From assembly GCA_964444825.1 (NCBI GenBank), contig CAYUIS010000001.1:1-64000 (forward strand): a stretch of DNA of 64,000 nt. Direction: 5' to 3'. The notes under the pieces are model-generated. The model made no database searches. It saw nothing but the letters and a program-made list of their open reading frames with translations, and had not been told where the DNA came from. The translations under genes and the position numbers were made by a program. Of the stretch, positions 8,312 through 17,466 are shown one piece after another (position 1 is the stretch's first letter; each line of letters begins with the position of its first letter). The DNA comes from CAYUIS01 sp964444825 (lineage in GTDB: Bacteria > Chloroflexota > Anaerolineae > B4-G1).

Positions 8312-9496
8312 ATGAAACAAACTCGTTTGATGGTTCTGGTTGTGATTATGGCGCTGGTGGCCACATCGCTGGGATGTGGTCTGTCCGGCGTATTCCAGGC
8401 CCCGGCGCCCGCTCCGACGGCAACCTCGGTGCCAACCTCCACCCCTGCCTCGGATGGGATAGAGCCGATCGTTGAAGCGCCAGTTGTCGCGCTGGAAGCG
8501 CAGGTGCAGGCGGTCTACGAACGGGCGAATCCAGGGGTGGTTAACATCAGCAGCATCAGTTACGCGTATGATTTCTTTTATCGTGCTGTTCCTCAAGAGG
8601 GGACGGGCTCTGGTTTCCTCTACGACCCAGAGGGGCATATCGTCACCAACTATCACGTGGTGGAGAACGCGGAGGAGATTTCGGTGACGTTGGCCGATGG
8701 CCGGGTCTTTATGGCTACTCTGGTCGGTGAAGACCCCACCAACGATCTGGCCGTGATTAGCATCCAGGCCGACGATGGCCTACCCGCACCCATTCAACTG
8801 GCAGATTCGGACGGTCTGCGCGTGGGGCAGTTCGTGGTTGCCATCGGCAATCCCTTTGGCCAGTTGGGTACTTTGACGGTGGGTGTGATCAGCGCCCTGG
8901 GGCGCATCATCGAAAGCCCCGACGGTCGTTTTATCGGGGAGGCGATCCAGACGGACGCTGCCATCAATCCGGGCAACTCTGGCGGCCCTCTCCTGGACCT
9001 GCGCGGGCGTCTGATCGGCGTGAACTCTCAGATTATCAGCCCCAGCCAGGGCTCTGCAGGGATCGGCTTCGCCGTGCCTGCCAACACGGTCCAGCGTGTG
9101 GTGCCCCAACTGATAGCCCAAGGTCGTTACCCGCATCCTTGGCTCGGCGTGGAGTATCTGCCCTTGACGCCAGAGAGAGCCCGGGTATTTCGCCAGGCTG
9201 GCATGGATGTGCCGGTGGATGAGGGCTTGCTGGTGATCCGGGTCGCGCCAGGCAGCGCCGCTGACAGGGCAAACATCCGGGGTGGCGACCAGATCGTGAG
9301 AATTGGCAACCTGCGCATCCCGCTGGGCGGGGACATTATCACGGCGATCGACGGCGAACCCATGACCGATTCCAAAGAGTTTGTGGTGTATCTGGAGACG
9401 GAGACGCAGGTAGGAGATGGGGTCGATGTGACCATCGTACGGGATGGCAACGAGTTGAGCACTCGGGCGACGCTCACCGCGCGGCCCCAACAATAG
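8312..9496 (+). CDS. htrA: HtrA/DegP-like serine protease, lipoprotein-anchored
   Basis: The protein has a lipobox signal peptide (lipid Cys at residue 22), a Pro/Thr linker, a trypsin-like domain and one PDZ domain (about 270-390). The catalytic triad is visible: His115 in TNYHVVEN, Asp145 in DPTNDLAVI and Ser223 in NPGNSGGP. HtrA proteins degrade or refold damaged proteins outside the cytoplasm, which fits the heat-shock genes just upstream. The ATG at 8312 has AGGAGG at 8301-8306; a GTG at 8306 overlaps that site and is less likely. It may be co-transcribed with dnaK-hspR (57-bp gap). Confidence 0.95.
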   Translation: MKQTRLMVLVVIMALVATSLGCGLSGVFQAPAPAPTATSVPTSTPASDGIEPIVEAPVVALEAQVQAVYERANPGVVNISSISYAYDFFYRAVPQEGTGSGFLYDPEGHIVTNYHVVENAEEISVTLADGRVFMATLVGEDPTNDLAVISIQADDGLPAPIQLADSDGLRVGQFVVAIGNPFGQLGTLTVGVISALGRIIESPDGRFIGEAIQTDAAINPGNSGGPLLDLRGRLIGVNSQIISPSQGSAGIGFAVPANTVQRVVPQLIAQGRYPHPWLGVEYLPLTPERARVFRQAGMDVPVDEGLLVIRVAPGSAADRANIRGGDQIVRIGNLRIPLGGDIITAIDGEPMTDSKEFVVYLETETQVGDGVDVTIVRDGNELSTRATLTARPQQ

Positions 9497-9522
9497 TCGG
9501 TCACTGTATCTGCCACACTCCC

Positions 9523-9550
9523 TTGACGCACCATCTGCCGCTGCTATAAT
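9523..9550 (+). promoter_or_regulatory. Sigma70-type promoter of the two-component operon
   Basis: TTGACG at 9523-9528 and a perfect TATAAT at 9545-9550 are 16 bp apart, downstream of the htrA stop. Transcription should start near 9557, about 75 nt before the response regulator start. Confidence 0.8.
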
Positions 9551-9562
9551 ACCCATCATGGG

Positions 9563-9590
9563 AAGACGGCCTTGACCTGGGCCGTCTTTT
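9563..9590 (+). terminator. Terminator-like hairpin in the 5' leader
   Basis: AAGACGGCC (9563-9571) pairs with GGCCGTCTT (9580-9588) and is followed by TTTT. It could terminate htrA transcripts, but it also lies about 6 nt after the predicted start of the next transcript, so it could act as a 5' stabilising hairpin or attenuator for the two-component operon. Confidence 0.7.
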
Positions 9591-9632
9591 GGGCACGGGA
9601 TTCCGTTTTAACGCGGGAGGTGGAGACCTTAG

Positions 9633-10379
9633 ATGGGCCATTTGCTTCGCTCCGCTCGCGATGACATTATCCTGGTGGTAGACGATGAACCGGCCATCGT
9701 CACGGTTGTTCAGGAGCGGCTGACCCGGGAGGGGTTCGCTGTACGAGCGGTGGCCAGCGGTGAAGAGGCGCTGGCTGACGTGGAGCGCAATCCCCCCGAC
9801 TTGGTCGTGCTGGACGTCATGCTGCCGGGGATCGATGGTTTTGAGGTGTTGCGCCGTCTGCGAACCACGGGATACGACGTGCCCGTCGTCGTGCTCACCG
9901 CCAAGGACGAGGACATAGACAAGATTGTGGGGCTGGAGCTGGGGGCGGACGACTATCTGGCCAAGCCCTTTAACCCCCGTGAACTGAGCGCCCGCATCCG
10001 CGCGGTTCTTCGCCGCCAGGCCGAGTTAAAGGCCCTCAAAGCTCGGCTGGCCCACGTGGAGGAGGCGGAGGATGGTCCTGCGCCCGATGAGGGACTGCAT
10101 TTTGATCTCGCCCGTCGTCGCGTCTGGTTTGAGGGCCAAGCTCTAAAGCTACGCCCCAGAGAGTATGACCTGTTGCACTTTTTGGCGCGCCATCGCGGGC
10201 AGGTGTTCACCCGCCAGGTCCTTCTTTCCCAGGTATGGGGACACGAGAGCTATATCGACGAGCGCACCGTAGATGTGCACGTCCGGCGTCTGCGCAGCAA
10301 GCTGGCCGCGATTGCCCCCGACGCCGAGGTCATCCTCACTGAGTGGGGTGTGGGCTATCGCCTGGCAGAGGAAGACTAG
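9633..10379 (+). CDS. OmpR/PhoB-family response regulator
   Basis: The 248-residue protein has an N-terminal receiver domain with acidic pair DDE, phospho-acceptor Asp61 in VVLDVMLPG, and Lys in DYLAKPFNP. A winged-helix DNA-binding domain (about 145-245) follows, with LRPREYDLLHFLARH and the recognition region ERTVDVHVRRLRSK. It is made with the histidine kinase whose gene overlaps its stop codon. The target genes are unknown; the transporter operon just downstream is a reasonable candidate by position only. Confidence 0.95.
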   Translation: MGHLLRSARDDIILVVDDEPAIVTVVQERLTREGFAVRAVASGEEALADVERNPPDLVVLDVMLPGIDGFEVLRRLRTTGYDVPVVVLTAKDEDIDKIVGLELGADDYLAKPFNPRELSARIRAVLRRQAELKALKARLAHVEEAEDGPAPDEGLHFDLARRRVWFEGQALKLRPREYDLLHFLARHRGQVFTRQVLLSQVWGHESYIDERTVDVHVRRLRSKLAAIAPDAEVILTEWGVGYRLAEED

Positions 10380-11860
10380 TGGTCGGGAGACCCGGCTTTT
10401 CAGGTGAGGCAGAAGAGGCTCCGCTTGCGAAACCGCCGAAACAGATTGCTTTCCGTCGCAAGGGTCTGAAATCCAGGTTCACGCCCACCAGGCGGCGACA
10501 AAGCCTGGCCTGGCGGCTGGCGAAAACATACCTCCTGACCACGTTGCTCATCCTGATTGGCCTCGGTGCGGCTATCTACCTCTTTACTGATGTCTACCTA
10601 AATCGGCAGTTGGAGACGGAACTGGCTGCCCAGGCTGATTTTTACGCGACCTATGCGGCCAGCCTGGTCCCCGACGAGAGATCGCTGGCTGGTCTAGCTC
10701 CCACCATCGTCGATCTGTTTGCTCCCCAGGCCGACCTCACCGTGCGCTTTTTCGCTGGCAGCGATGGCAGGCTCCTGGCCGCCACACAGGACATCGGGCC
10801 ACAGCCCAGCCGGGCGGCTCTGACCGAACTGCGCTATCGCGGTCCAGCCGTGTTTACCCAGCCCAGCAGCGACCTGCCCCACCGGCGCTACGCGGCCCGG
10901 TCGGTCGTCGCCAGCGACCGCGCTGTTGGCGTCGTCGAGGTCTCCAGGTCTACCCTGGTCAGCGATCAGTTCCTGACTTCCCTGCGCACCATTCTGCTGG
11001 TCTCCATCCTGGTCTCGGGCGTTATATCCCTGCTGGTCGGCGGGATCCTGGCCCGCGGGTTGAGCGGGCCTGTCCGTGATATGGAACGGGTCACCCGGCG
11101 TATCGCTGCCGGTGACCTGGACGCCCGCCTGGGCAGCTACCCTCCCGACGAGATGGGACGATTGGCCCAGAGCATCAACCACATGGCCGCGCGGCTGAAA
11201 GGATTAGAGTCCGCTCGCGCCCAGTTCATCAGTGAGATTTCCCACGACCTGCGCACGCCGCTGACGGCTATCAAGGGGCTGCTGGTCAACCTGATCGATG
11301 ATTCTGAGCCGACCGAGCGAGCTTCCCTGGAGATCGCCGAGCGCGAAACCGACCGCCTGATTCGCCTGGTCAATCAACTGCTCGACTTTTCTCGCTGGCA
11401 GGGAGGCCGACTGGAATTGAACAGACGCCTTGTTGACGTCGGTGACATCGCGGGGGATGCCGTTGGACTGAGCGCAGGGCGAGCCCATCACCGCAACGTC
11501 AGTCTGACGGCAGATATTCCCCAGGGCTTGCCAATGATCTCTGCTGATCCCGACCGGCTCCAGCGGGTTATCCTCAACCTGTTGGACAATGGGATCAAAT
11601 TCACACCGGGCGGGGGGCAAGTGGCGTTAAGCGCGAGACAAAAGGGGGGAGAGATCGAGATCAGCGTGCGGGACACGGGGCCAGGGATGAGCGACGAGGA
11701 GCGAGAGCGGGCTTTTGAGCCATATTATCACGGTGAGGGAGGCGGAGCAGGTCTGGGGCTGACCATCGCGCGCGCCACCGTGGAAGCGCACGGCGGCCGG
11801 ATGGGCATCGAGAGCGGCGAAACGCAGGGCAGCCGGGTGTGGTTCACGCTCCCCCTGTAA
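10379..11860 (+). CDS. Membrane sensor histidine kinase
   Basis: The kinase has two membrane segments (one near the N-terminus, TYLLTTLLILIGLGAAIYLF, one before the HAMP domain) flanking an extracytoplasmic sensor of about 130 residues. It then has HAMP, HisKA with the phospho-acceptor His in SHDLRTPLTA (codon at 11243) and a HATPase domain with NLLDNGIKFTP, DTGPGM and GAGLGLTIA boxes. It pairs with the upstream response regulator. The GTG at 10379 overlaps the regulator stop (TAGTG); an upstream GTG at 10343 is also in frame, so the start is not certain. Confidence 0.93.
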   Translation: MVGRPGFSGEAEEAPLAKPPKQIAFRRKGLKSRFTPTRRRQSLAWRLAKTYLLTTLLILIGLGAAIYLFTDVYLNRQLETELAAQADFYATYAASLVPDERSLAGLAPTIVDLFAPQADLTVRFFAGSDGRLLAATQDIGPQPSRAALTELRYRGPAVFTQPSSDLPHRRYAARSVVASDRAVGVVEVSRSTLVSDQFLTSLRTILLVSILVSGVISLLVGGILARGLSGPVRDMERVTRRIAAGDLDARLGSYPPDEMGRLAQSINHMAARLKGLESARAQFISEISHDLRTPLTAIKGLLVNLIDDSEPTERASLEIAERETDRLIRLVNQLLDFSRWQGGRLELNRRLVDVGDIAGDAVGLSAGRAHHRNVSLTADIPQGLPMISADPDRLQRVILNLLDNGIKFTPGGGQVALSARQKGGEIEISVRDTGPGMSDEERERAFEPYYHGEGGGAGLGLTIARATVEAHGGRMGIESGETQGSRVWFTLPL

Positions 11861-11892
11861 CAATTGTTCATATGTCGGTAACAGCCCTGTCG

Positions 11893-11920
11893 TTGGCTGG
11901 TAGCATTTTTGTGATACATT
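11893..11920 (+). promoter_or_regulatory. Proposed promoter of the lipoprotein-ABC operon
   Basis: TTGGCT at 11893-11898 and TACATT at 11915-11920 are 16 bp apart. The predicted transcript would begin just before the palindromic repeat at 11937. Medium-quality boxes. Confidence 0.5.
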
Positions 11921-11936
11921 GGGGTCACTTGGGGGA

Positions 11937-11981
11937 AGAAACCAGGTTTTGTCGCGTTGCTTACAGAAAAACCTGGTTTCT
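11937..11981. repeat. AGAAACCAGGTT-type palindromic repeat, copy 1
   Basis: Perfect 14-bp arms AGAAACCAGGTTTT (11937-11950) and its complement (11968-11981) flank a 17-nt loop. A second copy lies at 13108-13141. The two copies bracket the lipoprotein gene. This is a dispersed intergenic palindrome; no transposase is associated. Confidence 0.85.
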
Positions 11982-12007
11982 CATCACACAAATGAAAGGA
12001 GCGACAG

Positions 12008-13087
12008 ATGAACAAGAAATGGTTGATTGGTTTGAGTGTGTTGACAATGCTTTCCCTCCTCTTGACTGGCTGCCAGAGCGGGCCAAGCGCCGAAGAGATC
12101 GTGGAAAAGATGAAAGAGGTCGAGGCCAACACCGAGGACGCCCACGCCGTCGTCGAGTTCGACGTCGATGTTGAGGAAATGGATATGGAAGTGGCGGTCG
12201 AGCTGTGGGAGCAGAGGCCCAACAGATTCCGGGCCGAGGTGCTCGAAGCTGACAAAGCCGAACTCAAGGGAGTCGTCAGCGTGACTGACGGCGAGCAGGC
12301 CTGGCTGTACCATCCAGGTGAGAACGTGGTCGTGACAGGGGCGCTGGGTGAGTTGGAATCGGAGGAAATCCCCGTCAACCCCGAGCAGTTGATCCAGCTT
12401 ATGGAGGAAGGCATCCAGTGGGCGACGGACAACTTTGAGGTAGAGTTGTTGGGCGAGGAGAATCTGGGTGGTATCGCGACGTACAAGCTAGAGTTCACGC
12501 CCAAGGAGGGCGAGGAATCTGCTCTTCCGATCCCCATAGAGGGCAAGGTCACGCTGTGGGTGGAAAAAGATCGCTGGATCGCGTTACAGGCTCACCTCGA
12601 TGGCGGATCTCTGGGCGCGGGCTGGATACGTGTCCGCTCGTACGAGTTCAACATAGGTCTGGACGGCGCGCTCTTTCAGTTCGAGATTCCCGAGGGAGCT
12701 GAGGTCATCAGCGTCGAGGACATGGCGCCTGTCCCGCTGACCCTCGATGAGGCACATGAGCAGATCGAGTTCCACCTGCTCATCCCCGCCTACGTGCCGG
12801 AAGGGGTAACGCTGATCGACGTGTTCAAGGTGGGTGAGGCCCTTGTCCTGCGCTATGATCATTCGACGACCTCGTTCACCATCGTGCAGGGCAACTTGCC
12901 ACAGCCGATGAGGCAGACCCCCAGCGGTGAGACGACGGAGGTCACCGTGCGCGGTCAGACGGCCACCCTGATCGTGAACAGTATGGGCAATAGTTTCCTG
13001 ACCTTGACAGAGGATGGAGTGAACGTCGTCATCGCCGGCCACATCACGCAGGACGAAATCCTGGCGGTCGCCGAATCGTTGCAATGA
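12008..13087 (+). CDS. LolA-like lipoprotein with C-terminal DUF4367-like region
   Basis: The 359-residue protein has a clear lipoprotein signal (LSLLLTGC, lipid Cys at about residue 22). The body resembles LolA/LppX-type beta-sheet lipid carriers (EEIVEKMKEVEANTEDAHAVVEF, WEQRPNRFRAEV, GEQAWLYHPGENVV). The last part (about 250-359) looks like a DUF4367-type domain. Its stop overlaps the ABC ATPase start (ATGA), so the transporter and this lipoprotein are probably made together, suggesting that the lipoprotein presents or receives a substrate, perhaps a lipid or lipoprotein. The assignment is by pattern and is not certain. Confidence 0.65.
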   Translation: MNKKWLIGLSVLTMLSLLLTGCQSGPSAEEIVEKMKEVEANTEDAHAVVEFDVDVEEMDMEVAVELWEQRPNRFRAEVLEADKAELKGVVSVTDGEQAWLYHPGENVVVTGALGELESEEIPVNPEQLIQLMEEGIQWATDNFEVELLGEENLGGIATYKLEFTPKEGEESALPIPIEGKVTLWVEKDRWIALQAHLDGGSLGAGWIRVRSYEFNIGLDGALFQFEIPEGAEVISVEDMAPVPLTLDEAHEQIEFHLLIPAYVPEGVTLIDVFKVGEALVLRYDHSTTSFTIVQGNLPQPMRQTPSGETTEVTVRGQTATLIVNSMGNSFLTLTEDGVNVVIAGHITQDEILAVAESLQ

Positions 13088-13812
13088 CTCGACAGAGCGT
13101 AGAGGAAAGAAACCAGGTTCTTTCTGAAAAACCTGGTTTCTACGTTGTAGTGCGTGCGGTGGCCCTGACCCGCCGCTACAAAATGGGTGATGGTTTCGTA
13201 GATGCGCTGCGGGGCGTGGATTTGGCCGTCGCTCATAGGGAGTTTGTGGCTCTCGTAGGGCCTTCTGGCTCCGGCAAGTCCACTGTGCTCAACCTGATCG
13301 GCGGGCTGGATCAACCCACGAGCGGGGAGGTGTGGATCAACGGCACCGAGCTGAGCGGTAGCGACGAGCGTGCCTTGACCCGGCACCGCCGGCAGCACGT
13401 GGGTTTCGTCTTTCAGAGCTTTAACCTGTTGCCCCGTCTGACGGCTGAGGAAAACGTAGCCATCCCTCTGATGTTCAGCGGGGTGCCGGAAAAGGAACGG
13501 CTGGCGCGCGCGCGGGGACTCTTGGAGCGCGTCGGGCTTGGACCGCGCCTGGATCACCGTCCCACCCAACTCAGTGGCGGTGAGCAGCAGCGTGTGGCGA
13601 TTGCCCGTGCTCTGGTGGGTCAACCAGCCCTCCTCCTGGCCGACGAGCCGACCGGCAATCTTGACACGACAACCGGCGCGGAGATCATGTCCCTGTTGAA
13701 GGAACTGAACCAAGAGCGCGGACTGACCCTGCTGGTCGTCACCCACGACCCGGAGGTAGCCGCCTTTGCTAGCCGCGTCGTCACGCTGCGCGACGGGCGG
13801 GTGGAACATTGA
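13084..13812 (+). CDS. ABC transporter ATPase, LolD/MacB type
   Basis: The ATPase has Walker A GPSGSGKST, Q-loop VFQSFNLLPRLT, signature LSGGEQQRVAIARAL and Walker B LLLADEPTGNLD, the set typical of LolD, FtsE and MacB ATPases. It works with the two downstream MacB-like permeases. The open frame starts at an ATG overlapping the lipoprotein stop, but residues 8-20 are encoded by copy 2 of the palindromic repeat. Family members normally begin just before VVRAVALTRRY, so a GTG at 13150 may be the true start. Confidence 0.93.
   Translation: MTRQSVEERNQVLSEKPGFYVVVRAVALTRRYKMGDGFVDALRGVDLAVAHREFVALVGPSGSGKSTVLNLIGGLDQPTSGEVWINGTELSGSDERALTRHRRQHVGFVFQSFNLLPRLTAEENVAIPLMFSGVPEKERLARARGLLERVGLGPRLDHRPTQLSGGEQQRVAIARALVGQPALLLADEPTGNLDTTTGAEIMSLLKELNQERGLTLLVVTHDPEVAAFASRVVTLRDGRVEH
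13108..13141. repeat. AGAAACCAGGTT-type palindromic repeat, copy 2, inside ABC ATPase frame
   Basis: Arms at 13108-13119 and 13130-13141 (AGAAACCAGGTT and its complement) with a 10-nt loop that can pair further (TTTC/GAAA). This copy lies in the 5' end of the ATPase reading frame and is translated in frame if the ATG at 13084 is used. Confidence 0.85.
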
Positions 13813-15098
13813 CGTTCAAAGACCTGGCAAAGACGGCCCTCAGCAATCTGGGCCGTCACAAGGTACGCACTGCTCTCAGCTCGGTCGGCGTGACGGTGGG
13901 CATTCTGACCATCGTCACGATGGTCTCACTGGGCGCCGGCGTGCAACGGAAGATCGTTCGCTCATTTCAGTCCATTGGCCTGGAGACGATCGAGGTGCGC
14001 CCGGTCACCGAGGAACGGACCGTATTCAACCAGTTCGCCGAGCCCAAGCGGACGGTGCTCATCACGCCACAGCTTGTCGAAGAGTTACGCGCGCGGGACG
14101 ACGTCGTGGAGATACGCCCTCACGTGTCCGTGGCCAGAACCGACGGCATGCGCGTTTACCTGGGGGTTGGAGATGAGATAGTGGGAGTGCGGGTGAGCGC
14201 GCCTGTCTGGTGGGACAGACCAGGCGATCCCTTTGCCAAACCGCCTGAGCTGGTAGCCGGCGAAGACCTGAGCAGTGACGCCGAGGGAGACATCATCGTC
14301 AGCACTCGCACGCTGGAGAAGCTGGGATACGAGGGACAGGCCGCGCTTGAAAGCCTGATCGGGCAAGAGGTCGTCCTGGTGCTCAAGGCCCCGCGTGGCG
14401 ATGAGCAAGAGTTTCCCCTCCACTTGGTGGGCGTGCTCGAGACCTATCACGGGACCAGCTATGCTGGCGCGTTCATCGGTCCGGCTGACTCTATGGCGCT
14501 GAAGGCGTGGTGGACCAACGATCCCGATCTGTTGGAACACCAGGGCTACGACTCGCTCACCGTCAAGGCCGCCTCTCTGAACGACGCCGTTCAGGTCGTT
14601 GATCTACTTCAAGAGCACGGCTTTGAGGTCGAGTCGCTCAAGACAACGCTGGACATGGCGAACAAGGCGATGGCCATCATGCAGACGATGTTGGGTTCAA
14701 TCGGCGGGTTGGCGCTGTTCGTGGCCGCTATCGGCATCGCCAACACAATGGTCATGGCCATCTACGAGCGCACGAGGGAGATCGGCATCCTAAAGGCCAT
14801 CGGCGCATCTCCCGGCGACATCCGCCTCCTTTTCTTGACAGAGGCAGCCCTCATCGGCCTTCTGGGTGGGGTCGCCGGCACCATCGGTGGATGGCTGTTG
14901 GGGCTAGGCCTCAACAAAGCCATCCTGGCCTATTTGCATTGGCAGGATATCCCGATAACGGGCACGTTCTTCGTGGTCACGGGCTGGTTGGTGGTCCTGG
15001 CGCTGGCCTTCGCAACGGTGGTGGGCTTGCTGGCGGGGCTGTACCCGGCTGCGCGTGCGGCGCGGTTGGACCCGCTTGAGGCGCTGGGGCACGGGTGA
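13809..15098 (+). CDS. MacB/FtsX-like ABC permease 1
   Basis: The 429-residue permease has one N-terminal membrane segment (about 20-40), a large extracytoplasmic MacB-type domain, and three C-terminal segments (about 290-425) with the FtsX-family stretch YERTREIGILKAIGAS. It starts with TTG overlapping the ATPase stop (TTGA), indicating translational coupling. The topology matches MacB/LolCE permeases, which move lipids, lipoproteins or peptides by a mechanical stroke. The closest relative in the window is the next gene. Confidence 0.92.
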   Translation: MTFKDLAKTALSNLGRHKVRTALSSVGVTVGILTIVTMVSLGAGVQRKIVRSFQSIGLETIEVRPVTEERTVFNQFAEPKRTVLITPQLVEELRARDDVVEIRPHVSVARTDGMRVYLGVGDEIVGVRVSAPVWWDRPGDPFAKPPELVAGEDLSSDAEGDIIVSTRTLEKLGYEGQAALESLIGQEVVLVLKAPRGDEQEFPLHLVGVLETYHGTSYAGAFIGPADSMALKAWWTNDPDLLEHQGYDSLTVKAASLNDAVQVVDLLQEHGFEVESLKTTLDMANKAMAIMQTMLGSIGGLALFVAAIGIANTMVMAIYERTREIGILKAIGASPGDIRLLFLTEAALIGLLGGVAGTIGGWLLGLGLNKAILAYLHWQDIPITGTFFVVTGWLVVLALAFATVVGLLAGLYPAARAARLDPLEALGHG

Positions 15099-16396
15099 TA
15101 GACGGTGACATGATGACCTTGAGGGATCTGGCAAGGACGTCTTTCGGCAACCTGGCACGCCACAAGGTGCGCACGCTGCTCAGCGCCGTTGGCGTGACGG
15201 TGGGCATCCTGACCATCGTCACGATGGTCTCCCTGGGCGTTGGCGTGTACCAGGAAACGGCGCGCGTATTTCGGGAGGCGGGTCTGGAGCAGGTGAGGGT
15301 GTACCCGGCCACCGAGGAGCGCACTACGTTGGACCCGTTCGCCTGGCCCAAGCGGACGGTGCTCATCACCTCGGAGCTTGTTGGAGAGATGCGCGCGCGG
15401 GATGACGTCGTGGAGGTACGTCCGCGGGAGCTTGCGCCCTGGGGCGCAAACATCTCTCTGAAGATTGAGGACGAGGCGATTCAAGTGCGCGTGGGCGAGT
15501 TTCACTGGGGTCTGAGCGATCCCTTCTCGGAACAGCCCGAGCTGGTGGCAGGGGAAGGGCTGGCCAACGGTTCACTAGGAGACATCGTCGTCAGTGCAAG
15601 CGCCCTGCAGGCGCTGGGGCACGAAGGACAAGACGCATTCGAGCAATTGATCGGACAGCAGGTGGCCCTGGTGCTAAAGGCGCCACGGGGCGACACAAAA
15701 GAGTTCCCGTTCCGTGTGGTGGGCGTGCTCGAAACGAGCTACGGGGCCGAGGCCGGCTATTTCGGAACGCACGTTGGCCTCGCCGATATGCTGGCTATGA
15801 ACGCGTGGTGGTACAACGACCCCGACATCCTGAAACACGAGGGCTATGATGAGTTGATCATCAGGGCTGCCTCTCTGGAAAACGCCGTTCAGATCGTCGA
15901 GTTGCTTGAGGAGCGCGGGTTCGAGGTCGAGTCGCTGGGCATGGTACTGGACGTGATGAACAAAGCGATGATCGTCTTGGAGACCATGCTGGGATCGGTC
16001 GGCGGGCTGGCGTTATTCGTGGCTGCCATCGGCATCGCCAACACGATGGTCATGGCTATCTACGAGCGCACCAAAGAGATCGGCATCCTGAAGGCGGTCG
16101 GCGCCTCGCCTCGGGACATCCGTGTCCTGTTTATGGCGGAGGCGGCCCTGATTGGTCTGCTTGGTGGGATTGTGGGCACGATTGGTGGCTGGCTTTTGGG
16201 AATAGGTCTTAACAAGGGTATCCTGGCCTACCTGGCGTGGAAAGAGCTTCCGGTCACCGGCACCTTTTTTGTCGTTACCGGCTGGCTGGTTGCTCTCGCG
16301 CTGGTCTTTGCCACCGTGGTAGGATTGCTGGCTGGACTGTACCCGGCTGCCCGTGCGGCGCGGCTGGACCCCCTTGAGGCCCTGAGGCACGAATAG
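15095..16396 (+). CDS. MacB/FtsX-like ABC permease 2, tandem paralogue
   Basis: The 433-residue product parallels permease 1 along its whole length: N-terminus MTLRDLART versus MTFKDLAKT, the same extracytoplasmic domain, and nearly identical C-terminal segments (YERTKEIGILKAVGAS). The two genes arose by tandem duplication and probably form a heterodimer with the upstream ATPase. A GTG at 15095 overlaps the previous stop; the ATG at 15113 aligns best with the start of the paralogue, so either could be used. Confidence 0.92.
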   Translation: MIDGDMMTLRDLARTSFGNLARHKVRTLLSAVGVTVGILTIVTMVSLGVGVYQETARVFREAGLEQVRVYPATEERTTLDPFAWPKRTVLITSELVGEMRARDDVVEVRPRELAPWGANISLKIEDEAIQVRVGEFHWGLSDPFSEQPELVAGEGLANGSLGDIVVSASALQALGHEGQDAFEQLIGQQVALVLKAPRGDTKEFPFRVVGVLETSYGAEAGYFGTHVGLADMLAMNAWWYNDPDILKHEGYDELIIRAASLENAVQIVELLEERGFEVESLGMVLDVMNKAMIVLETMLGSVGGLALFVAAIGIANTMVMAIYERTKEIGILKAVGASPRDIRVLFMAEAALIGLLGGIVGTIGGWLLGIGLNKGILAYLAWKELPVTGTFFVVTGWLVALALVFATVVGLLAGLYPAARAARLDPLEALRHE

Positions 16397-16423
16397 GGTG
16401 GGTAACTTGGGAGGCGAGTCGTG

Positions 16424-17401
16424 ATGGATGAAACCCTGGGAGAGAAAGCGGTATATCGGGACCGCACCCCGTTTCTGGTCGTCATTGGCGTTCTTTTGCT
16501 GCTGATCGGCATAGCCGCTGCCTTTCTGGGGCCGCTGGAGATGACCTGTTTCTACTTTTTCTCTGAGGGTGGCCGTTTTTACTACGAGGGTTTTGGATTT
16601 GGCTCGTTCATGTTTGGCAACATGGCGTGCCAGATCATTGGATACTATGTCGCGGCGATGCTGCTTATTCCTCTTGGGTACGGGCACCTGAAGGGTCGTC
16701 GCTGGGCAAGACCGTCCTCACTGGCCTTGCTCTGGTCCTGGCTGGTCGTCGGCTTGCCTTTGGTGATCGTGTTCTTTCTCATCCTGGTGACGGCCAAGGA
16801 GCTGTCCCTGGTCGCCGTTCTGGTCGCGATTGGGCTGCTGGGACTGTCCTACCTGCTCTTTCCGTGGCTGCTTATCCGGTTCTACCGCAGCCGAGACGTG
16901 CAGATGACCTTCGAGGCCAGGGATCCCAAGCCCCATTGGATCGAGAGACTCCCCATACCAATTTCGGCATTGGGTTTCCTGTGTCTGTTCTACGCGATTG
17001 TGCTGCACATTCCCATCTTTTTCAACGGCATATTCCCGTTTTTCGGTACCTTCCTCTACGGCATGCAGGGTATCGTTGCGCTTGATGTGGCCATCATGTG
17101 CCTGTTGTGCCTGACGTGGGGTACGCTGGGATTGAGGCGCTGGGCCTGGTGGGGTGGTGTGGCCTGTTTTGGGCTGCTTGCGTCCTCCTCGATGGTGACG
17201 TTCTCAACGTCCAGCCTGGCGGATATTCTGTCGGTGATGGTCTTTGCGCCTGAGGAGATGAAGGCCTTGCAGGGCGTACCAATTCAAGGGTTCCATCTGG
17301 CCGTGTTCTTTGGGTGTCCACTGCTCGCCACCTTGGGCCTCGTGGTTTTCTCCAGGCGGTACTTTTGGGGCGGTAGCCAGACTAGGCGTAATCCCGAATA
17401 G
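16424..17401 (+). CDS. Multi-pass membrane protein of unknown function
   Basis: This protein of about 325 residues is mostly hydrophobic, with some seven to eight predicted membrane segments, the first at about residues 17-38. No catalytic motif or family signature is recognised. It follows the ABC permeases by about 27 bp and could belong to the same operon. The ATG at 16424 is preceded by GGGAGG at 16409-16414. Confidence 0.6.
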   Translation: MDETLGEKAVYRDRTPFLVVIGVLLLLIGIAAAFLGPLEMTCFYFFSEGGRFYYEGFGFGSFMFGNMACQIIGYYVAAMLLIPLGYGHLKGRRWARPSSLALLWSWLVVGLPLVIVFFLILVTAKELSLVAVLVAIGLLGLSYLLFPWLLIRFYRSRDVQMTFEARDPKPHWIERLPIPISALGFLCLFYAIVLHIPIFFNGIFPFFGTFLYGMQGIVALDVAIMCLLCLTWGTLGLRRWAWWGGVACFGLLASSSMVTFSTSSLADILSVMVFAPEEMKALQGVPIQGFHLAVFFGCPLLATLGLVVFSRRYFWGGSQTRRNPE

Positions 17402-17423
17402 ACGACGGCATGATTGAGGTCAC

Positions 17424-17451
17424 TTGACGTTGTGACTTGCTTTGTTATAAT
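17424..17451 (+). promoter_or_regulatory. Sigma70-type promoter of prfA operon
   Basis: TTGACG at 17424-17429 and TATAAT at 17446-17451, 16 bp apart, lie just after the membrane protein gene. The predicted start is near 17458. Confidence 0.8.
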
Positions 17452-17466
17452 GGCGTGTACGCGCGG

